DNA of 64,000 nt from Ulota crispa. Lineage: Eukaryota; Streptophyta; Bryopsida; Orthotrichales; Orthotrichaceae. Below, in pieces: positions 47,463-60,314 of this stretch (position 1 is the stretch's first letter; the number at the start of each line of letters is the position of its first letter). Under the pieces are notes generated by a model. That model was given only the letters and a program-made list of their open reading frames with translations. It did no database searches and had not been told where the DNA came from. The DNA lies in contig OY987244.1 in assembly GCA_963920765.1 (NCBI GenBank), forward strand, positions 18,456,358 through 18,520,357. Reading direction: 5' to 3'. The position numbers and the translations under genes are program-made.

Positions 47463-49502
47463 AGACAGAAACAAAACTCTACGTCATTAACCCCCAGTCC
47501 CAAATTCACCAATTTTGGACAATTCCATCCGGGGTGTAAGTGTTGTAGCTTGGCTTCTCCCTCTTTTTCATCCAAACCTTCCCAGGCATATGGTCAAGGT
47601 AAAAAACACGATTTAGAGAGAAAATTGCTGAGATTGCTCCTGCTCTTCCTCAAAGTGTTCAAAATTGTTTTTAGAACTACACAGAATTGCTGAAACACAA
47701 TGGAAGTTCGACTGGTTCCTCAAGTAGCAATTGTAAAGGCTAAAGTGGAAAAATAAAAAAAAGGCTAGTGTGGAAAAATAAATAAAGGCTAGTGTAGAAA
47801 AATAAATAATGTGGATTGGATGAACGAAGCACTTCATGTATCGAACTTACACTCTTATTGAAGCATCAACTGCGTTCGATTATGTGCTTATCAAAATGCA
47901 AGATCTATGGTTTGAGAACTTCTTCTTGAAGGGGCATTTCGTGAGAAAGAACTGCACTAAGATAGTGTTTAAAGATTTTAAGATTGTAGAAACAAATTTG
48001 CAACTGTGTTTCAGAACCGTCACAAATTCAAAAATAATTAAACATGGTTTTTTCTTAAACTTGTTTAGATCGACTCTGAACATGTTCATGAGTTCTTAAA
48101 ATTTTTGTGTATATATCATGCTTCAAGTATAGTGTCAAAACTCATTAATTCCAAGCATGATGGAGTGAAAGTATGGTTGATGCTTCATTTTTTTTACACA
48201 TTGGATCATATTTTATGTAAAATGTGCGTACCCAAACAAACATCTTTGAGTTTAAAAAATAAACATGTTTGGGACCATCAACTTGCTTTCGAATTGGTTA
48301 AATTAATAATCAATTAGTGGATAAAGTTGAAAGAAAAATCTTGTGGATATATTTAGCACTTCAATATCCATGCATGGTAGATCCTTCTATCCTAGCAATT
48401 TTTTTAATAATAGAAAATATTAGCTATATGATGTGAATAAAGCAACATATACATGGACAAGTAGCCAAGGTTAAAGGACAATATTGTATTACATGCATGA
48501 GCTACAAGGGTCCATGGAATGGATGGATAAAAAGAAGAAAAATAAGCTTTTATTAGATGGAGTCTACTTTTGGTTTTAGAATATCTTGATATTCTATACA
48601 ATGCTTAATAAAACTGAAAATTGTCAATGTGTAAGTATTGCAACTTTGAAAAGAGCTATGTGTATAGAGAATTGTATCAAACAAAAGCATCAAAACCATC
48701 TGACATCAAAATTGGAAAACAATGCAAGAGGTAATGGAAGGAACAAAGGACAAGTTTGAATCTAAATGAAGATCACTAATTTACAAAGTAATGCTTCAAA
48801 GTTTAAGTATCTATTTGCATATCTATGCATACTTACAAGGATAGTATCATAACCACTTGATAAACGTGACAATTTAGAACCCTAAAGTATGGTTTGTTTT
48901 CATTTTTTTATTGTCTATCTCATCTCAGACTTTGACAAGTTGGAAGGATCCTTTACCTTTGTATGGTGAATTGCTGTGTCATGTTTAAAAACCCCTGTGG
49001 GGGAAAAACAATTGGTTTTTGACAAGGTACATGGGGGGTTGTGATTCCAACTAATCCTATTACCATCTTGTAGACAAAATAGTTGTGGAGGTGCAGCCCA
49101 TTCTGCTCTAAATGCTACCTCTAATGCATTTTGTTGAATGTCTTCCATGGGAAACTGGTGAATAGCTCGCCATGTTGCTAAGCCCTGTGTATGGTTGCCA
49201 GCCACGCTTGATGAAGCACCCTGTCTCTGGATAATTGCTATGCCATATATGTTTCATACCAAAAACGCAACAAAACTAAATACTTTGCGTTTCAACCAAA
49301 AATATATATAACATCAAAAGATTTTATCCAACACAAAATCTGATATGAAAGCACAAGTTCCTAAACATTTTCTAAGGAAAAAATTAACCAAGAGATCATG
49401 ATTGAAAGGATGAAATTGATGACCATTGAGAAAAAAGAATGGGCGCATTCTTATTAGAGGGATGAAATTACAAAAAAATCAAATAAACTCATCAAAAGTT
49501 GC
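47463..49502. other. AT-rich spacer, no recognised gene
   Basis: A minus-strand open frame at 48915-49205 (starts MAGNHTQGLATWRAIHQ) is the longest here, but I see no family match or splice context. No complete inverted-repeat element was recognised. Confidence 0.45.
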
Positions 49503-50452
49503 TTAACCCCTAAAGGATCATTGTCTCTTTGGGGATAGGTTGGACTTTGGGCATGTACCTATGTCTAAACTACTTTACGTGATTTTTTGAAACTTTTCTT
49601 GAACATGAGGAATTCAAAGATTTGCGTGGGCATTTAAGTTTTCCTTCATTTTGACATTTAATGAAGAAGTTATGCAAGAATTTATGAAAATTTGGGAAAA
49701 GATTACTCGTACATGCTGCCCAAATTATTATTTTTTTGAATTACTTTTTTTTTTTAAGATAAAAAATTGGAATTGGTTCTTTAGACTTTTTTATACGTAG
49801 GAAGCTTTGAATCATTCAATTTCAATCAATGAGATGAAAGATATAAGGATTTTTTGTTTGTGGGCACTTATGGATTCTCTACTCTAAAATAAACTTTGAA
49901 ATCCTTTATTTTACTCAATTTTCAATATTTTGGAAAAAAATTAAACCAAAGGAAGAAGATTGTTTATTACAACATTATAACCATTGGGATTTGCATTTTT
50001 CATTTCAATAATGAATTTCTTAACAATTTAGTGTTTCAACTCATTCTCTACTCCTTTTTACTTACTATCTTTCCCATGTGTTGTGTAATTCCAATTGATT
50101 TGAAAATTCTCCCACATATACCTAATATGACCTCCTACATGGTAAATTAAAAGCAAAACTTTGGGTAGAGCAAATTTTTTTTCATGTAAGAGTAGTCAAA
50201 GGCTTTTGAAATTTACAAACAACACGGAAAAAATAAAATAAAAGAAAACTTTTGATGTAAAAATCTCCATCCTCTCCATTTAGAATTACCTAATTTTTTC
50301 CCACAAGTACCTCTTCTAGTCTAAGGCAAGATCCTATGGTTGGATTTTCAGAAGAAAAAAAAAAAAAAAAAAAAAAAAAAAACTACCTTCTTACTCATCC
50401 CCTGTATTCAATGATTTTGGTAGAAAAAAGGGCTTGGTCCTTTAAGGGTTAA
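49503..50452. mobile_element. TTAA-flanked element (piggyBac-like ends), 0.95 kb
   Basis: Ends TTAA-CCCCTAAAGGATC and GGTCCTTTAAGGG-TTAA, with intact TTAA on both sides. Subterminal sequence TGATTTTTTGAAACTTTT is shared with the fragment at 56535. A right-end block AAGATCCTATGGTTGGATTT is shared with the element at 5244. A run of 28 A residues lies at about 50355-50382. No transposase is recognisable. Confidence 0.7.
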
Positions 50453-51271
50453 TAGTGTTTGTAAAAGTTTATAAATGTGTCTAAACTAACAAATATTCAA
50501 TTAATTATTTTCACATCATACCACTAAAATCACAAGATCTTATATAATATCACATTTGACCTTTGTAATATTGCATCTTCAAGACTTACTAAAAAAATTA
50601 CTTTACATTCTATAGAATGTATGAAAACAGTAATAAAAACCTAATGATGAATGCATAGCGTACCAAGAGCCAGCCTCTCGTTATTACTAAAACTGCAATT
50701 GCCTATTCTACAGTGTGGGGATTTGGAATTTTAGCACAAATATAGCAGTATGTTTAGCCACTTGGGCAAAATATGAAAAATCGCATTTGAAATCATTGCT
50801 AACTTACTCATCATCTATTGAAGTGGACAATGCATGTTTTCAAATGCTTAAATGCTTATAATAGGAGCAATATGAACTGGATGAAGTACATCCAAGTATG
50901 CTCAGAAGACAATTATGGTCTGTTTTCCTTCAACCGTGTGACTAACTTGATCATTGGGTGCTTTAAGATTTTTGTGAAGGACTCATGACTCATATTGATG
51001 TTAAAAGGATAGAAGAAAAACTTCTAAATATGAAGATCTGGATTCCGAAATCTTTGCCAGCCATAACTTATTTTGCTCCAGATGTACATATCTCATCCCC
51101 TTTCCCTCTTCAATTCTCACAATGGCGGTTGACTTGTTGTAATTGCCTTGCCCCAGAAGTTCCAGTGCGGACATTCAATTGGACTGCAGCAAGCATGTTG
51201 CTTCAAATAGTCCACGTCACCGTCCTGTCCTTCTGCATCGATTGCAGCTCCTCATGTTTTCACACTTGGAC

Positions 51272-52183
51272 TTAACCCTTTAGAGACCACCGAACCATAT
51301 TTTGGTTCAGCAGAGTGTTTTTTGGCATATACAGTAAAATCACTCAACAATTTGGAAATTGGTCTTGAAGAACACTTGTGATCACAAGAATTTTGCATCC
51401 AATCAAAAAAACAACAATGGAATCGGGTATGTGAGTTCATAAATAATGATGTTTATACGGCATGGCCTCAAAATACATATTCATATTTAGTCAAAGATGG
51501 ATCAAAGCAACAACATAATACATCAAACATCCAAGAAGAATGCCACATTTCAATTATGCAATCCTAAATAATTCAAATTGATCAAGAAATACACTTGTAT
51601 TGGTTTCTTATATGGTAGTAATATAATTGTAGTATTTGAAAATCTATTGAAATGATGCTATCATTTCATCTTAAAAAAATTGTCCTACATTTAAGGCCAA
51701 TTCTTTACTGTTTTCACCAAATGGATTTTCCATAGCATTTATCAAGTTTCTTGTAAAAATGTTTTAGGGTAGCAAAGAAAGTGGGATCTTTGACCCTTTT
51801 TTTCTACTTAGCTACACCTTGTGATTGCTATTTTTGTCTATTTTGTGTGAAACTAATCTTATTGAAAAGGTGGGAAACCCAGCTTTCTAGAAATATAAGG
51901 CTCTTTTCAAGCAAAACTTGTATGAAGCAGTAAGATCCAAAACTACAAAAACATGAAAACTAAAGAATGCATGCCTACAACTGACTTAATCATTACAATA
52001 TTACATCTCCAAAGGTAGATCTAATTAAGAATTTGATGCTTTATAGTAAACAAGGTCTACATCTCATTTGTACAATTGGATTATTGAAATTGGGTCCATA
52101 ATTGATTCGAATGCAAATCCAAGTTTACTATCCCGATTTCTAATGGATTTTGTGAAAATGTGTGTGGTCTTTGAAGGGTTGAA
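51272..52183. mobile_element. TTAA-type element, 0.91 kb, divergent copy
   Basis: The left end is TTAA-CCCTTTAGAGACCAC; the right end is GTGGTCTTTGAAGGG followed by TTGA. Its size matches the copies at 5244 and 49503. One flank has lost the exact TTAA. No coding capacity. Confidence 0.5.
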
Positions 52184-53749
52184 CTCCTGCTTGGGCTGTA
52201 TTGTGGGGATTTCCAGACTTTCAATTTAACTGGATCTCTGACTGTTTATTCATTTGAAGGGGGGGATGGTTCACAGAATGTCCACGTCTCAACTCCACCA
52301 GTCTCAGGCCAAGCTTGAGTTTTGTAGTGCAAAAGATTCATATGTAAATACATATGTGTACATTAATTTTATTTTTAATCGGTTGGGTTTCCATTTTTGT
52401 TACACTCAATACTTGGAGCAAGTCTCACATCATATGCTTGGTGTAAATCTTTTTACAAAAGGTATTAGGTAGTGTGCTCGAACTGCGACTCTTGCATTTA
52501 AAGCTTCTTATAGGTAATTCAAGAACATTAGGAAAACTATGGGGTCCAATAAGGCCCTGAGTTTGGGGTCCTTAGTCATGGGAACCCAATTCCCAATAAA
52601 ATCATGCGTAGGTTGAGGTGGCATCATTGATGCCACCTTAGTTTTTTTGATTTTTTTGATTGAAAAAAAATCAAAAAAGTTTCTTATTTTTTTATAGGGG
52701 GTTTTTTTTTTTTGGGTTTTTTTGGATTTTTTTAATTAATTTTTTCTGGCCTTTTGCAGGGGCTAGTTCCCCACATTGGGAACAAAACATATGGAGGGCC
52801 AAATTTGATTATAAAGGCCTTATGGACCCCCATATTTTTCCTATGTGGATATGAAATGGTTTTTGAATGGACCCCTTTAGGTCATAGAAGAAAAGGTATA
52901 CTTTATTGCAAAAGCCAATCATAATTCTTGGTTTCATCACATCTCTTTATAGGTTGTATGGGACAGTTTACGGGAGACCTAGAGTTACAAACAAGTGCTT
53001 ACCATAGAAAATTTTGAAAATTCATCAACAATTCAATAATGCTTCAAAAATTATGAAAAAAATTGTGTTACATTTGAAATCCAGTTTTCTTTGCCTAAAC
53101 ATTAAATAAAAAAATCTTCTTATCTCAAAAAGATCATGAAAAGGCAAATCAGCCCTTAAAGTGATTCTTTTAGAGCATACTACTTTAAGTATATAATTTT
53201 TTTTGTGGATTGAGATTTGGAACTTGGGACACAGTTTGTACCCATCAAGATTGGAACTTACAAAAGAACATTGGACATCTTGGATAACCCCCTTGGTGTG
53301 AATTGTCGCAGCCACTTGACACAATCCCGTTTTCAGGTTTCGTTAAGACTTTAGGATTTAGAACTTAAAATTATCTATCTTGTGTCCTGATTTTTAACTT
53401 CTCCACCAATCAGTGGCACTTGGGACGTGAATAAACGTCCCAGCAGTGTGAAACTGTGAACTGTGAACTGCCCCCATCCCCCTTCAGGCCTTCACTGTCA
53501 AGGTAATAATTCAGCTTTCAGAGGCACCTTCTGTATGACAGATCATGTCATTTTTGTGCAAAATCCCTGACTTCCTACTCAGATTTTTGCCCTTTTTTTC
53601 CATGTCACAAATGGGCGTGGCCCTACAACGACCACGTCATATCATATTGTCATGCCCAGAAACTTAGATGGAGTGCAATTAAGCTTGCTGAAAAAGTCAT
53701 AAGGCATATGCTCATATACACTCTCCAAGATTCCTGCATTTTTATATTA
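52184..53749. other. Spacer with low-complexity T/A runs
   Basis: Poly-T and TTTGATTTTTT-type runs at 52640-52745. No gene or complete element was recognised. Confidence 0.5.
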
Positions 53750-54890
53750 GGGAAAATATCGAAACTAGGCCTGACAATTGGCCGTATTTCAAAAACAGTT
53801 CTCACAATTCAGAAATATCGAAAATAGGCCTTTGTCCTCAGGGTCTTGAGTTTTTGGGGTTGATTTCTTTCAACTCTCGAACAAGCTAGTCAAGGAACTT
53901 TTTTTTGTTAATTTCTCTATATTATATTATAAATATTGAAAAATTAGATTTTCAACTAGCTTTTTAGACAATGTTTACAAATTGCAAATGGTTTTTTCTC
54001 ATTTCAACGGGCTAGCTTTGAACTAGTTGTTGGTTTTTCCCGGACCGCCCCATCATATATCAAAAGTAGGCCTTGCAACTCAAGTGACCAAAATTTTATG
54101 CATGTTCATATATGGGAATTGATATGAGCATACCTGGGGTTTGATATATGCATACAAGGAGAGGGGTCAATTTTAGATGTTTACCATCAACAAGCTAGAT
54201 TTGGAAAGCTCAAATTTAGATTTGGGTTTGGAGGCCTTGATTTAGTTTAGAACCACAATGCAGGTTACAATTGAACTATGCCCAATGGAAAAGCTTAACT
54301 TTTTTTACAGACAAGGGCAAAAGTAAAAATTTGCCCCCTAGCTAAGCTTTTCCGATGAGCATAGTTCAATTGTAACTTGCATTGTGGTTCTAGACTAAAC
54401 CAAGGTCTCTAAACCCAAATCTAAATTTGCGCTTTCCAAATTTAACTTGTTGATGGTAAACATCTAAAATTGACCCCTCTCCTTGTATGCATATATCAAA
54501 CCCCGGGTGTGCTCATATTTATTTCCATATATAAACATGCACAAAATTTTGGTCACCTTAGTTGCAAGGCCTACTTTTGATATATGATGAGGCGGTTTGG
54601 GAAGAACCATCAGCTAGTTCAAATCTAGCCCGTTGAAATGAGAAAAAACTATTTGCAATTTGTAAACATTGGTTGAAAAGTCGGTTGAAAATCTAATTTT
54701 TCAATATTTATAATATAATATAGAGAAATTAACAAAAAAAAGTTCCTTGACTAACTTGTTCGGGAGTTGAAAGAAATCAACCCCAAAAACTCAAGACCCA
54801 GATGATAAAGGCCTATTTTCAATATTTTTGAATTGTGGTGACTGTTTTTGAAATACAGCCAATTGTCAGGCCTAGTTTTGATGTTTTCTC
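53750..54890. mobile_element. Large palindromic MULE-like element, 1141 bp
   Basis: The whole segment is a long imperfect palindrome. Its ends are GGGAAAATATCGAAACTAGG and the complement of GAGAAAACATCAAAACTAGG. An exact 9-bp direct repeat TTTATATTA flanks it (53741-53749 and 54891-54899). The central 54114-54526 begins GGGAATTGATATGAGCATAC and is homologous to the element at 34634, so it is either a nested copy or a composite; no separate target duplication is visible for this inner part. No coding capacity. Confidence 0.9.
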
Positions 54891-56534
54891 TTTATATTAT
54901 CTATCTATACAAGCAATTTACCTTATTATCATTGGGTCTTAATTCGAATATTAATTTTAACTTCTACAAAACATCAAAAGTCATGATTATGGTATCATCT
55001 AAAAGATAATCAAGTGAAGGTTTTGTATCAAGTTTCAAATTCCTAAATGAATGAAGTATGAGTTAGTTATCAAGGTTTCAATGAGGTAAGGTTAAGGTGA
55101 TGCTCAAATTTGAAATTGCACTATTATCACTTCCTTACATTAGAGGAAAAATGAGCTCAAGAGAAGGCCTCCCAATCTTAACACACTATCATATTTATTG
55201 AGGTACGTAGGAGAAGCACAGGTAAGGTACCTATACAAGGGTCTCTACCTTGTGTGAAATACTCAAATGTACCATGCTACATGACAAAAGGATTTGATGA
55301 TGCAAAGCAATATTATAAGATGACAATCTCTAACGCAAGGACCTTTAGTGCGACACAAGAATAAACTACAATTAGAATTCCCAATCAAACAAGGACACTC
55401 ATCAAACAAAAAGAATATGATTTTTTTTTTAAAGTATCCTCATGAAGTACTACATCGTGAGTTACAAGCAGGTATAGGGCATTAGTCTCTTTTTATTTAC
55501 AAAAGAACATTACATTTAAATGCTTTTGACCCCTCTAGCCACCTCCCTTGAGAGCCTTCTCAATCTTAGAGCTCATTTTTCCTCTAATGAAGGAAGTTTC
55601 ATACATGATCATATTTTTTCATTTTCATTTTTGGACTTTTTCTTCTTTTCCTAAGCCTCTGAAGTCATCCATAAGTGCTAACTTAGTTGACAAATTTTGT
55701 TTGTTTTTGGTATTTTGCAATTGACATTGCTATAGCTAAGGCATTGGGGTAGTAAATTGTATGTCCAGCTAAGGTCATCAAAGCTAATATGCTATATCTT
55801 TTGCAAATTTTGGTTCAATGAAACAATAATTGCAATCCTAGTAAAAGACTCTAAGACCTTTCTTGCAATACTTGCAAACTTGTATTTGAAACTAAACCCT
55901 AAAAGATATGAATTTTTGATAGAGAAGTACTAATAGGGGCACACTGATAATAGGATAAACTACTTGTACTACTAAATTGGAGGATTTGGACTCTGCACCC
56001 TTTTCTAGAAGCTTCTAGAACTTTTTGGTGTAAGTTGAAGCAACAAAGGACTCCCTAAATATAGAACACCAAGAGCCCTCCAACCATGTCTTTTTCCAAA
56101 ATCTTCTAAATCTTTTTGATGGAAGTTGAAATAATAAGGAAGCCCCAAAAATAAAACACCAAACCCCCTACAACCAAGTGCTAGAAAGTCAACAATTAAA
56201 TTACCAAATGCCCCCTAGCAAAGTATTAAAGAGTAGCATTGTAATGAAGAAAATTACTATTTTTGTTTTAAAAAAACAAAAATGACAGTGCATCATGGTT
56301 AGATTTTGAACCAATTGTGAGATATTGATTTTTTGTACAGTACATTCCAGATAAATTGATTCAAGTCTAGAAAGTTGAATGTTGTATCACCCATACGTAT
56401 CCAACTCAAGCAAAGCATGTGCTTGTATACTAGTATTATATCATTTTCAAGACAATGAGCAAACAAAAAGAGAGAAGGTTAATGAAAGACTAACATGAAT
56501 GAAGTATGTATTATCTAAGAATGATTCAACTATT
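54891..56534. other. AT-rich spacer without a recognised gene
   Basis: No exon chain or complete element was recognised. Confidence 0.5.
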
Positions 56535-56712
56535 TAAACCCTAAAGGACCAACTGTCCCCTCAAGGACAAGTGGTCCTTTGGGCATGCATATATAGCTAA
56601 ATTTATTTGTGTGATTTTTTGAAACTTTTATTGAAGGTGGAGAATTCAAAGGCTTGCATGGGCATCTAGTTTTTTCTTCATTTTGACATTTGACAAAGAA
56701 GTTATGTAAATA
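56535..56712. mobile_element. Left-end fragment of a TTAA-type element
   Basis: It begins TAAACCCTAAAGGACCAACTG and continues with TGATTTTTTGAAACTTTT and CATTTTGACATTTGACAAAG, matching the first 200 bp of the element at 49503. No right end was found before the next element. Confidence 0.6.
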
Positions 56713-56741
56713 TTCTTTTAAAGTGACAACCTAATTGTTAA

Positions 56742-57227
56742 GAGCATCTCTACCCTGCCTGCCAGGCCGAGCGCTGCAGCTTGCATGCAGCTGAGTGGGG
56801 AGGCATAGCAAGCTAGCAAGGTGACTTATGCCACCCACTTACTAGTAGAAAACTATGTTGAAGTCAACATAAACTACATGACGTTTTCATGCTTCTAACG
56901 CAGAAATTTGCGTTAGAAGCATGAAAACATCATGTAGTTTATGCTGACTTCAGCATAGTTTTCTACTGCACCTTGGTCGGAACCTTGGGCCGCTACCTCG
57001 CTCAATCACTCAACTATTGTCTCAAAGCGCACCACCTGTTTACACATGTCGCATTTTTATTGAATTTTTTGCTTGGCATTTCCCCTCCCCCACCAAAAGA
57101 AAGCAAAATGTTGGGGTTGCTTACCTCTAGCCTACTGTTGGAGGCGCCGGGTGAAGGAGGGCAAACTCTCGTGCCCCACTTGACCGGAGCTACATAGCCA
57201 AAGCTAGTGGGGGCGGTGGAGATGGTC
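56742..57227. mobile_element. PIF/Harbinger-like MITE upstream of the phospholipase gene
   Basis: Ends GAGCATCTCTACC and GGTGGAGATGGTC, flanked by TAA on both sides (56739-56741 and 57228-57230). It shares the GAGCATC start with the element at 21814. It is 486 bp long and contains a near-perfect hairpin at 56845-56966. Confidence 0.8.
56845..56966. repeat. Near-perfect 122-bp hairpin inside a MITE
   Basis: Two arms of about 60 bp, starting GTAGAAAACTATG and ending CATAGTTTTCTAC, differ at only about three positions, with a loop of a few bases (AAATT). This is far better preserved than the surrounding element, so it is probably a later insertion. Confidence 0.85.
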
Positions 57228-57230
57228 TAA

Positions 57231-58328
57231 GGCAACCTAAATGCACTGTTTGGTGTAAGTGAAGATTGGCAAGCTACCAGGCTCATGGCTGTGAACCAAG
57301 GTGGGATGCAGCTGGTTAGGTCAAGTAACCGACTCTCCCAGTCATCCAAACCCGTTGAGGTAATAGCTGGGATATAAATGCTGTCTGCAGATTTGCAGAG
57401 AGTGAAGGTTGTGAACTTGTGAGAGGCAGTGGAGCACTGGCAGGGGGGCCAGAGGGGGGACCCAGAAAGCAACCTCCCGGGATTAAGACAGTCAGGGATG
57501 AGCTCCTTCCCTGCCGTGAAGTGCATCTCTGCACACACTCACTCTCCCATCAAGCGTGAAGCTGCTTCAACCGCCACGCCACATTAAACCCCGCCATGGC
57601 ACTCTCGACGCGCATAAATTCTGGACTCCCGTATCTCCTCAACAGACTTCTGCTTCACAGTGCCACAACTGCAGCCACCTCTGCTCGCATCAGATTTGCA
57701 TGCGCATTTGCAGCAAACCCAACTCGTCAAGTAGACGCAGCTGGCAACAGACTCAATTGCAAGCCTCACAACTCCTCAGGAAACCCGTAACTTATTGAAG
57801 AAGCAGATTCTGACATCGGCAACGTGCGGCGCTGGTATTCTCGACTCTACTGCTAACTTTTGCACCCGCTTTTGCATTGACAAGAGACGATTTTTGACTT
57901 GTCGAGCAAGATCGTTCCTTTTGTGCAGTTCTGGGTTGTCGGACTAAGGGAGAGAAATCAGTGTGATTGAACGTTCGGTGGTTGAGGATAAGTCGTGGGC
58001 ATAGCCATCAGAGTTCTCAAGTGTGAGCTGCGTCTGACATCCGAGCAGATCCTTCGAGTTTTTGAAGGAGTTACTGAGCTGAAATTCGTTGAGTGGAATG
58101 ACCTGATTTGCTTCTCTGGCTTGAGTGTCGGAGTGTGAATTAGTGTGCTTGTTGAATGAGGGTTTTAGGGCTATGAACCTCGGCTGTATGTCGCAATGTG
58201 GCACCATTTGCAGTGTTGAGAATTTGAATCCAAGTCAGAGAATGTCGTGCTGTGTTATGGTTGCAACCGCAGATTTTGATTTCCTGCCGATCAAGTGATT
58301 GTGACGTTTGTTTTGGATGTGCAGAGCA
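57231..58328 (+). other. Upstream and 5' leader region of the phospholipase gene
   Basis: Overlapping short frames on both strands between 57550 and 57800 have no family match; the richer base composition suggests a promoter and 5' untranslated exon. A TGTGCAG acceptor directly before 58325 implies a leader intron. The donor was not fixed. Confidence 0.45.
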
Positions 58329-60314
58329 ATGGCGTTTCGGGCGCTGTGCATGTTGTTCCTCTTGCTGCATTTTTGGGAGCATTCGGTGAATTCGGCGCAT
58401 GTGATTGAAGGTCCGATTAAGACGATAGTGGTACTGGTGATGGAGAATCGCTCGTTTGATCACATGCTGGGGTACTTGAACAAGCGGAACAAGAACATAG
58501 ACGGGCTGAGCGGGGCGGAGTTCAACGTGGTGAACAACCGGACGTTGTACGTGTCCGACACGGCGGAGTTCGTGGATCCGGACCCGGGGCACTCGTACCA
58601 AGCAATTCTGGAGCAGGTCTTCGGGCCGGAGCTCCGGATGCAGGAGCCGCCATGCATGAGCGGGTTCGCCGCGAACGCGGAGAGCATCCAACCGGGCATG
58701 TCGGTGAACGTGATGCGCTCGTTTCGTCCGGAGGTGGTGCCCGTGACGACGGCGCTCGCCATGGAGTACACGGTGTTCGACCGCTGGTTTGCGTCCGTGC
58801 CGTCGTCCACGCAGCCCAACCGGTTCTTCGTGCACTCCGCCACCTCCCACGGCTTGATGGCGAACCAAAAGGATAAGCTCGCCGAGGGCTTCCCGCAGCG
58901 CACCATCATGGAGGACGTCACGGACGCAGGGCTGACGTTCGGAGTGTACTACCAAAACCTGCCCACGCTCTTGTTCTACACCAGCATGCGCCAGGCAAAA
59001 TACAACGACAAGTTCATTGCTTACGACCCCAATTTCAAAGCTCACGCGGCGGCGGGGACGTTGCCCAATTACGTCGTGGTCGAGCAGCGCTACTTCGACA
59101 TGGGCAGCGGCCCCGCGAATGACGACCACCCGTCGCACGACGTGTCGCAGGGGCAGGTGCTCATCAAGGAGGTCTACGAGACGCTGCGCGCGAGCCCGCA
59201 ATGGGAGTCGCTACTGCTTGTGATCACTTACGACGAGCACGGTGGATTCTACGACCACGTGCCCACGCCCGTCGCGGGCGTCCCGAGCCCCGATGGAATC
59301 GATGGCGTCGCGGACCCTTACATTTTCAAATTCGACCGCTTGGGCGTCCGCGTCCCCACCATCGCCATCTCGCCATGGATGCCCCAAGGGTTTGGTAAGT
59401 AAGCGCGCTCACTCTCTCCGTTGCCGCTCTTTTTTGGGCGCCATTCAAATTCAAATTCCCCTGCCTTGATGGTCAGGTAGCAATTTGAGCAACGGGCAGT
59501 CATTCAACAATGTCGTTGTGCAGCGTTGAATCCACACAAAGTACTGCCGTTGTATTGCGTTAGAAGGACATTAGAGCATTGGTATTAAATCGACAGTAAT
59601 GTTTAGAGAGTTGTGTTGTTTTTGATCTGTGTTGCATGATTTTGCTTCAGTGGAGCATAAAGCCGCAGGCCCCGTAGTGCCGTACTCGCAATACGAGCAT
59701 TCGTCGATTCCTGCCACGGTGAGAAAGTTGTTCAACTTGCCGTCACCCCCCTTGACAGCTCGGGAGGCGTGGGCAGGTACTTTTGAGCATTTGGTGACGC
59801 GCCAGGCTTCGCTCAGAATTGACACTCCCGGTTCGTCGATTTTGCCCTCCTTTCTGCACCTACCAAAATCGCTTGGAAAGCGCACATTTAGTCAATGCTT
59901 TTCAGGAATGTTGCTTACTGAAAAGAGATTGTTTAAGGTTTTTCTTTGAGAGTAAGTACTTTGGTGAGAATGTACCTGGTTCTTTTGGAATGCGCCATTT
60001 TTAACAAGGATATGTCTGGTTTTGTTGGAGCTGCAGTAACTGTGGCATCGCCGCCTTACTCGTTACGCCACACGCCTCTGAACGAAGCGGCCTTGCTGAC
60101 GGAGTTCCAGTCGGAGCTTGTGTTGTTAGCTACGTCGTTGAATGGCGGGAGAGCCATGAAAACTGCAGGGGAGGAGATGACTGTGGCGGAAGCTGATTTC
60201 TTCATCAAGTCTTCTGTCTCTCGGTTTTTGAGTGCAGGCCGCGCTCATGTCGAGGCCGGTGGCGATCCCAACGCCATGATCCAGGTCGATGGTATCGAGT
60301 ACTCACGTAGCTGA
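58329..60314 (+). CDS. NPC: Non-specific phospholipase C (NPC family), secreted type
   Basis: Plant NPC enzymes hydrolyse phosphatidylcholine and related lipids to diacylglycerol and belong to the phosphoesterase/acid phosphatase superfamily. Exons 58329-59394, 59651-59830 and 60037-60314 are in phase: 1524 nt, 507 aa (family about 510-540). A hydrophobic signal peptide (MAFRALCMLFLLLHF, cleavage near residue 25) precedes the catalytic region. Motifs in order: VMENRSFDHMLG (about 37-48), DPDPGHS, SSTQPNRFFVHSATSHG (about 153-169), FDMGSGPANDDHPSHDV, TYDEHGGFYDHV (about 301-312), GVRVPTIAISPW. Exon 2 continues YEHSSIPATVRKLFNL and REAWAGTFE. The start ATG lies 5 nt after a splice acceptor, so the leader is spliced. 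The intron 2 donor is a weak GTTCGT. Large antisense open frames over exon 1 reflect GC-rich codon use and are not genes. I cannot assign the NPC subtype. Confidence 0.95.

Noticed and set aside
48915-49205. Minus-strand frame of 96 codons
   Set aside because: Possibly a decayed gene or element fragment, but nothing in it is recognisable and no neighbouring exon extends it.
50985-51275. Open frame of 96 codons in spacer
   Set aside because: No domain, no splice partners, and it ends at the edge of a TTAA-type element.
58140-59201. Long antisense open frame of about 350 codons over the phospholipase gene
   Set aside because: It is the complement of a GC-rich coding exon; the sense strand has all NPC motifs and proper splice sites. 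The antisense protein is Arg/His-rich without family resemblance.
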